A DNA stretch of 64,000 nt from UBA8752 sp040261275 (GTDB lineage Bacteria > Bacteroidota > Bacteroidia > Flavobacteriales_D > Sanyastnellaceae). The notes beneath the pieces are model-generated. The model saw nothing but the letters and a program-made list of their open reading frames with translations. It ran no database searches and was not told where the DNA came from. Position numbers and translations under genes: made by a program. Where the stretch lies: the NCBI GenBank assembly GCA_040261275.1, contig JBDQOI010000001.1:67174-131173 (forward strand). The letters run 5' to 3'. Positions 62,219 to 64,000 of the stretch are shown one piece after another (the stretch's first letter is position 1; every line of letters starts with the position of its first letter).

Positions 62219-63927
62219 CCCGTTTTCACAACGGATTCCTTCTGGTATTGCTGGTTCTGGCGAGCTGCCATGCCGGAGATGCCCAGCGCCATATGGACCT
62301 GCCCGTAAGGCCGGGTTTCTTGGCTGGAGACACCGCAGCTGCTTGGACCTTGATGACTTCGCTTTCCATGCGGGAAAGGGTCGCCCAGCTGATGATGGTC
62401 CCGTTGTATTCCCGCCCCGACGATACGGATTCTTTCGAGCAGGTCCAGTCCGACCTATTCACCTTTCGCATCGGTGGCGTCATCGCCATGCAAGGCGACA
62501 AGGCTACCACCCGCCAAAACTTGCAGGTGCTCGACAGCTTGGCCCTGGCCCTTTCCGGGGTGGGAATGCTGACGTCCATGGATGCGGAATGGGGCGCGGG
62601 CATGCGGTTGACGGACGGACTTGCTTTCCCCAAAGCCATGGCCTTGGGAGCCACAGCCGATGAGCGCTGGGTACGCGCGGCAGGTCGGGCTGCTGGTGAG
62701 GAACTGCGTGCCTTGGGCGTGGGCATTGATTTTGCCCCGGTAGCGGATGTCAACAGCAATCCGGAGAACCCGGTCATCGGCAACCGCTCATTTGGCTCAG
62801 ATCCGAGCCTGGTGGGCAACCTCGCATCGGCATGGGCAGAAGGACTCCGTGAGGCAGGTGTTTTGGCTGTGGGAAAGCACTTTCCCGGGCATGGTGATGC
62901 AGATCTGGATTCGCATCATGCGTTGCCCCTCATCGCATCGGATAGCGCCACCTTGGCCAACGTGGAACTTCCCCCGTTTTCCACCCTCATTCACAAGGGT
63001 GTAGACGGCATCATGACGGCGCATCTGCAGGTTCCCGCCCTGGACTCCGTCTCCGGACTGCCCACTTCCCTGTCGCCCTCTGTCGTGCACGGTCTGCTTC
63101 GCGAAGAAATGGGCTTCGAAGGTCTCGTTTTCACTGATGCCCTGACCATGGCTGGGGCAGCGGAACCCGTGCCCCCTGGTACGCGGGAGGTAGCTGCGCT
63201 GTTGGCGGGCAATGACGTCCTGCTTTTCCCCTCTGATCCCGGGCTCGTTCTGGACAGCGTAGAGTCGGCATTGTCCCGGGGCGTTTTGGATACAGCCACG
63301 GTCAATGCGGCTTGTCTCCGGGTGCTGCTCGCCAAGCAATGGACACATCTCCCCCCCCCCGTTGTAGAGGAGGCCATCGATTTGTCCGCACTCCAACACG
63401 GCATTCGGGAAGCCATGTTGGTTCGGTTGGGCAAGGGTGACTTCCTCGAACCTGGCCTGCGCACAGGGCTGCTTATCGTGGGAAATCGAGGAGAGGCGGT
63501 GGAAGCACGGCTCCGATTGACTTTTCCCGACCTGATGGTCTCCCGTTTGGGCAAGCAGGCTTGGAGTGAGTCTCAACAGGCAGCCGTGCTTCGTTCATTG
63601 GAACCCTGCGACCAGGTCGTTCTGGCCTTTTTGGACGAGAGCAACCGACCTGCCCGTCGCTTTGGCTTGCCAAAGGGCGCCAGTGCCCTTGTTTCGGAAT
63701 TGGCCCGGCAATGCCCCCGCCTGTTCACCACCCTCTTCACGAGCCCCTATGCCCTGGGGCTGCTTCCCGAAGTGGTGGGCACATCATGGATGGTGGCGCA
63801 TCACGAGGATGCGGCCACACAAACGGCGGCGATGGCAGCATTCGCCAAGCTGTCCAGTCGTTCGCCCATTTCCCTGAAGCCCGAGGTGTTCAGGGATCGG
63901 GGGAGCCGTCGGGCTTTCAAGGGATGA
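62215..63927 (+). CDS. Glycoside hydrolase family 3 lipoprotein (beta-N-acetylhexosaminidase-like)
   Basis: 570 residues. A lipoprotein signal (VLLVLASC, Cys18) precedes a GH3 N-terminal domain (about 45-365): KHFPGHGD and the DLDSHH general-acid/substrate motif, then the nucleophile Asp in FTDALTM. The C-terminal 190 residues are a short GH3-C-like domain. NagZ-type enzymes remove GlcNAc from peptidoglycan fragments. Many Bacteroidota relatives carry an extra beta-lactamase-type domain and are near 1000 residues; this one lacks it. It starts by ATGA overlap with cmk. Confidence 0.88.
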   Translation: MTRFHNGFLLVLLVLASCHAGDAQRHMDLPVRPGFLAGDTAAAWTLMTSLSMRERVAQLMMVPLYSRPDDTDSFEQVQSDLFTFRIGGVIAMQGDKATTRQNLQVLDSLALALSGVGMLTSMDAEWGAGMRLTDGLAFPKAMALGATADERWVRAAGRAAGEELRALGVGIDFAPVADVNSNPENPVIGNRSFGSDPSLVGNLASAWAEGLREAGVLAVGKHFPGHGDADLDSHHALPLIASDSATLANVELPPFSTLIHKGVDGIMTAHLQVPALDSVSGLPTSLSPSVVHGLLREEMGFEGLVFTDALTMAGAAEPVPPGTREVAALLAGNDVLLFPSDPGLVLDSVESALSRGVLDTATVNAACLRVLLAKQWTHLPPPVVEEAIDLSALQHGIREAMLVRLGKGDFLEPGLRTGLLIVGNRGEAVEARLRLTFPDLMVSRLGKQAWSESQQAAVLRSLEPCDQVVLAFLDESNRPARRFGLPKGASALVSELARQCPRLFTTLFTSPYALGLLPEVVGTSWMVAHHEDAATQTAAMAAFAKLSSRSPISLKPEVFRDRGSRRAFKG

Positions 63928-64000
63928 CCTTGCCCGGCCTTCCAGGATCCTACATCCACGGGCAATCGCCCCAATGCGCCGCCTTCGCCGCACCACGCTG
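63924..64000 (+). CDS. Possible start of the next gene (partial, runs off right edge)
   Basis: An ATG overlapping the GH3 stop as ATGA opens a frame that stays open to the end of the window (25 codons, MTLPGLPGSYIHGQ...). The only support is the ATGA overlap, which is common in this window. A second ATG at 63974 in another frame (MRRLRRTTL) is an alternative. No family can be assigned from so few residues. Confidence 0.35.
   Translation, partial: MTLPGLPGSYIHGQSPQCAAFAAPR

Overview
The window looks like chromosomal DNA of a fairly GC-rich member of the Bacteroidota, probably a marine Flavobacteriales-type lineage. The evidence is: Por/type IX secretion (T9SS) cargo with both type A (YPNP) and type B (gliding-motility C-terminal) sorting domains, the T9SS protein PorQ, an S46 dipeptidyl-peptidase, a SprB-like repeat, a Bacteroidota-style -7 promoter box (TAnnTTTG), and no regular Shine-Dalgarno sequences. 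No rRNA, tRNA, CRISPR array, prophage or insertion sequence was recognised; the single tyrosine recombinase is a housekeeping XerD.

Layout. 1-8.6 kb: a lysyl oxidase homologue cut by the left edge, a 40-residue His-rich membrane peptide, a DPP11-like peptidase, threonine aldolase, a T9SS cargo protein, then yaaA and an FKBP isomerase. 8.8-12.4 kb: a pappalysin-type metalloprotease carrying six exact 89-residue repeats. 12.4-18.3 kb: glycosyltransferase, DUF819 membrane protein, a membrane-bound regulator, a histone-deacetylase-family protein and ribA. 18.4-29.2 kb: three very Cys/Asp-rich secreted proteins (1686, 757 and 580 aa) around a sugar-transporter-like MFS gene. 29.5-39 kb: pgi-fba, a TPR lipoprotein with def, ribBA, rpmE2, a SPOR-like protein, xerD, an esterase and gluQ. 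39-49 kb: ettA, a metallophosphoesterase, a three-gene cobalamin/iron-type ABC importer, an acyl-CoA carboxylase subunit, NUDIX and aat. 49.6-55.5 kb: a small winged-helix protein, a 49-residue basic protein, a FucP-like transporter, a giant type B T9SS cargo protein and an ECF sigma factor. 55.8-64 kb: a CarH/LitR-like B12-binding MerR regulator, a GlmU-like enzyme, lon, porQ, cmk and a GH3 lipoprotein.

How it fits together. Much of the coding capacity goes to proteins for the cell surface or medium: T9SS cargo, PorQ as part of the export machinery, and peptidases and transporters for protein and sugar uptake. Several secreted proteins share one short Cys repeat (GCTDxxACNYN...DDGSC). Three carry copper-type motifs (lysyl oxidase, cupredoxin, MopE-like). 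Light/B12 regulation is suggested by the MerR-B12 protein beside an ECF sigma factor.

Two genome-style signals recur. Perfect or near-perfect -7 boxes end only 4-7 bases before the start codon of many genes, implying leaderless mRNAs, and neighbouring genes very often overlap as ATGA. The first signal was used here to choose several GTG starts.
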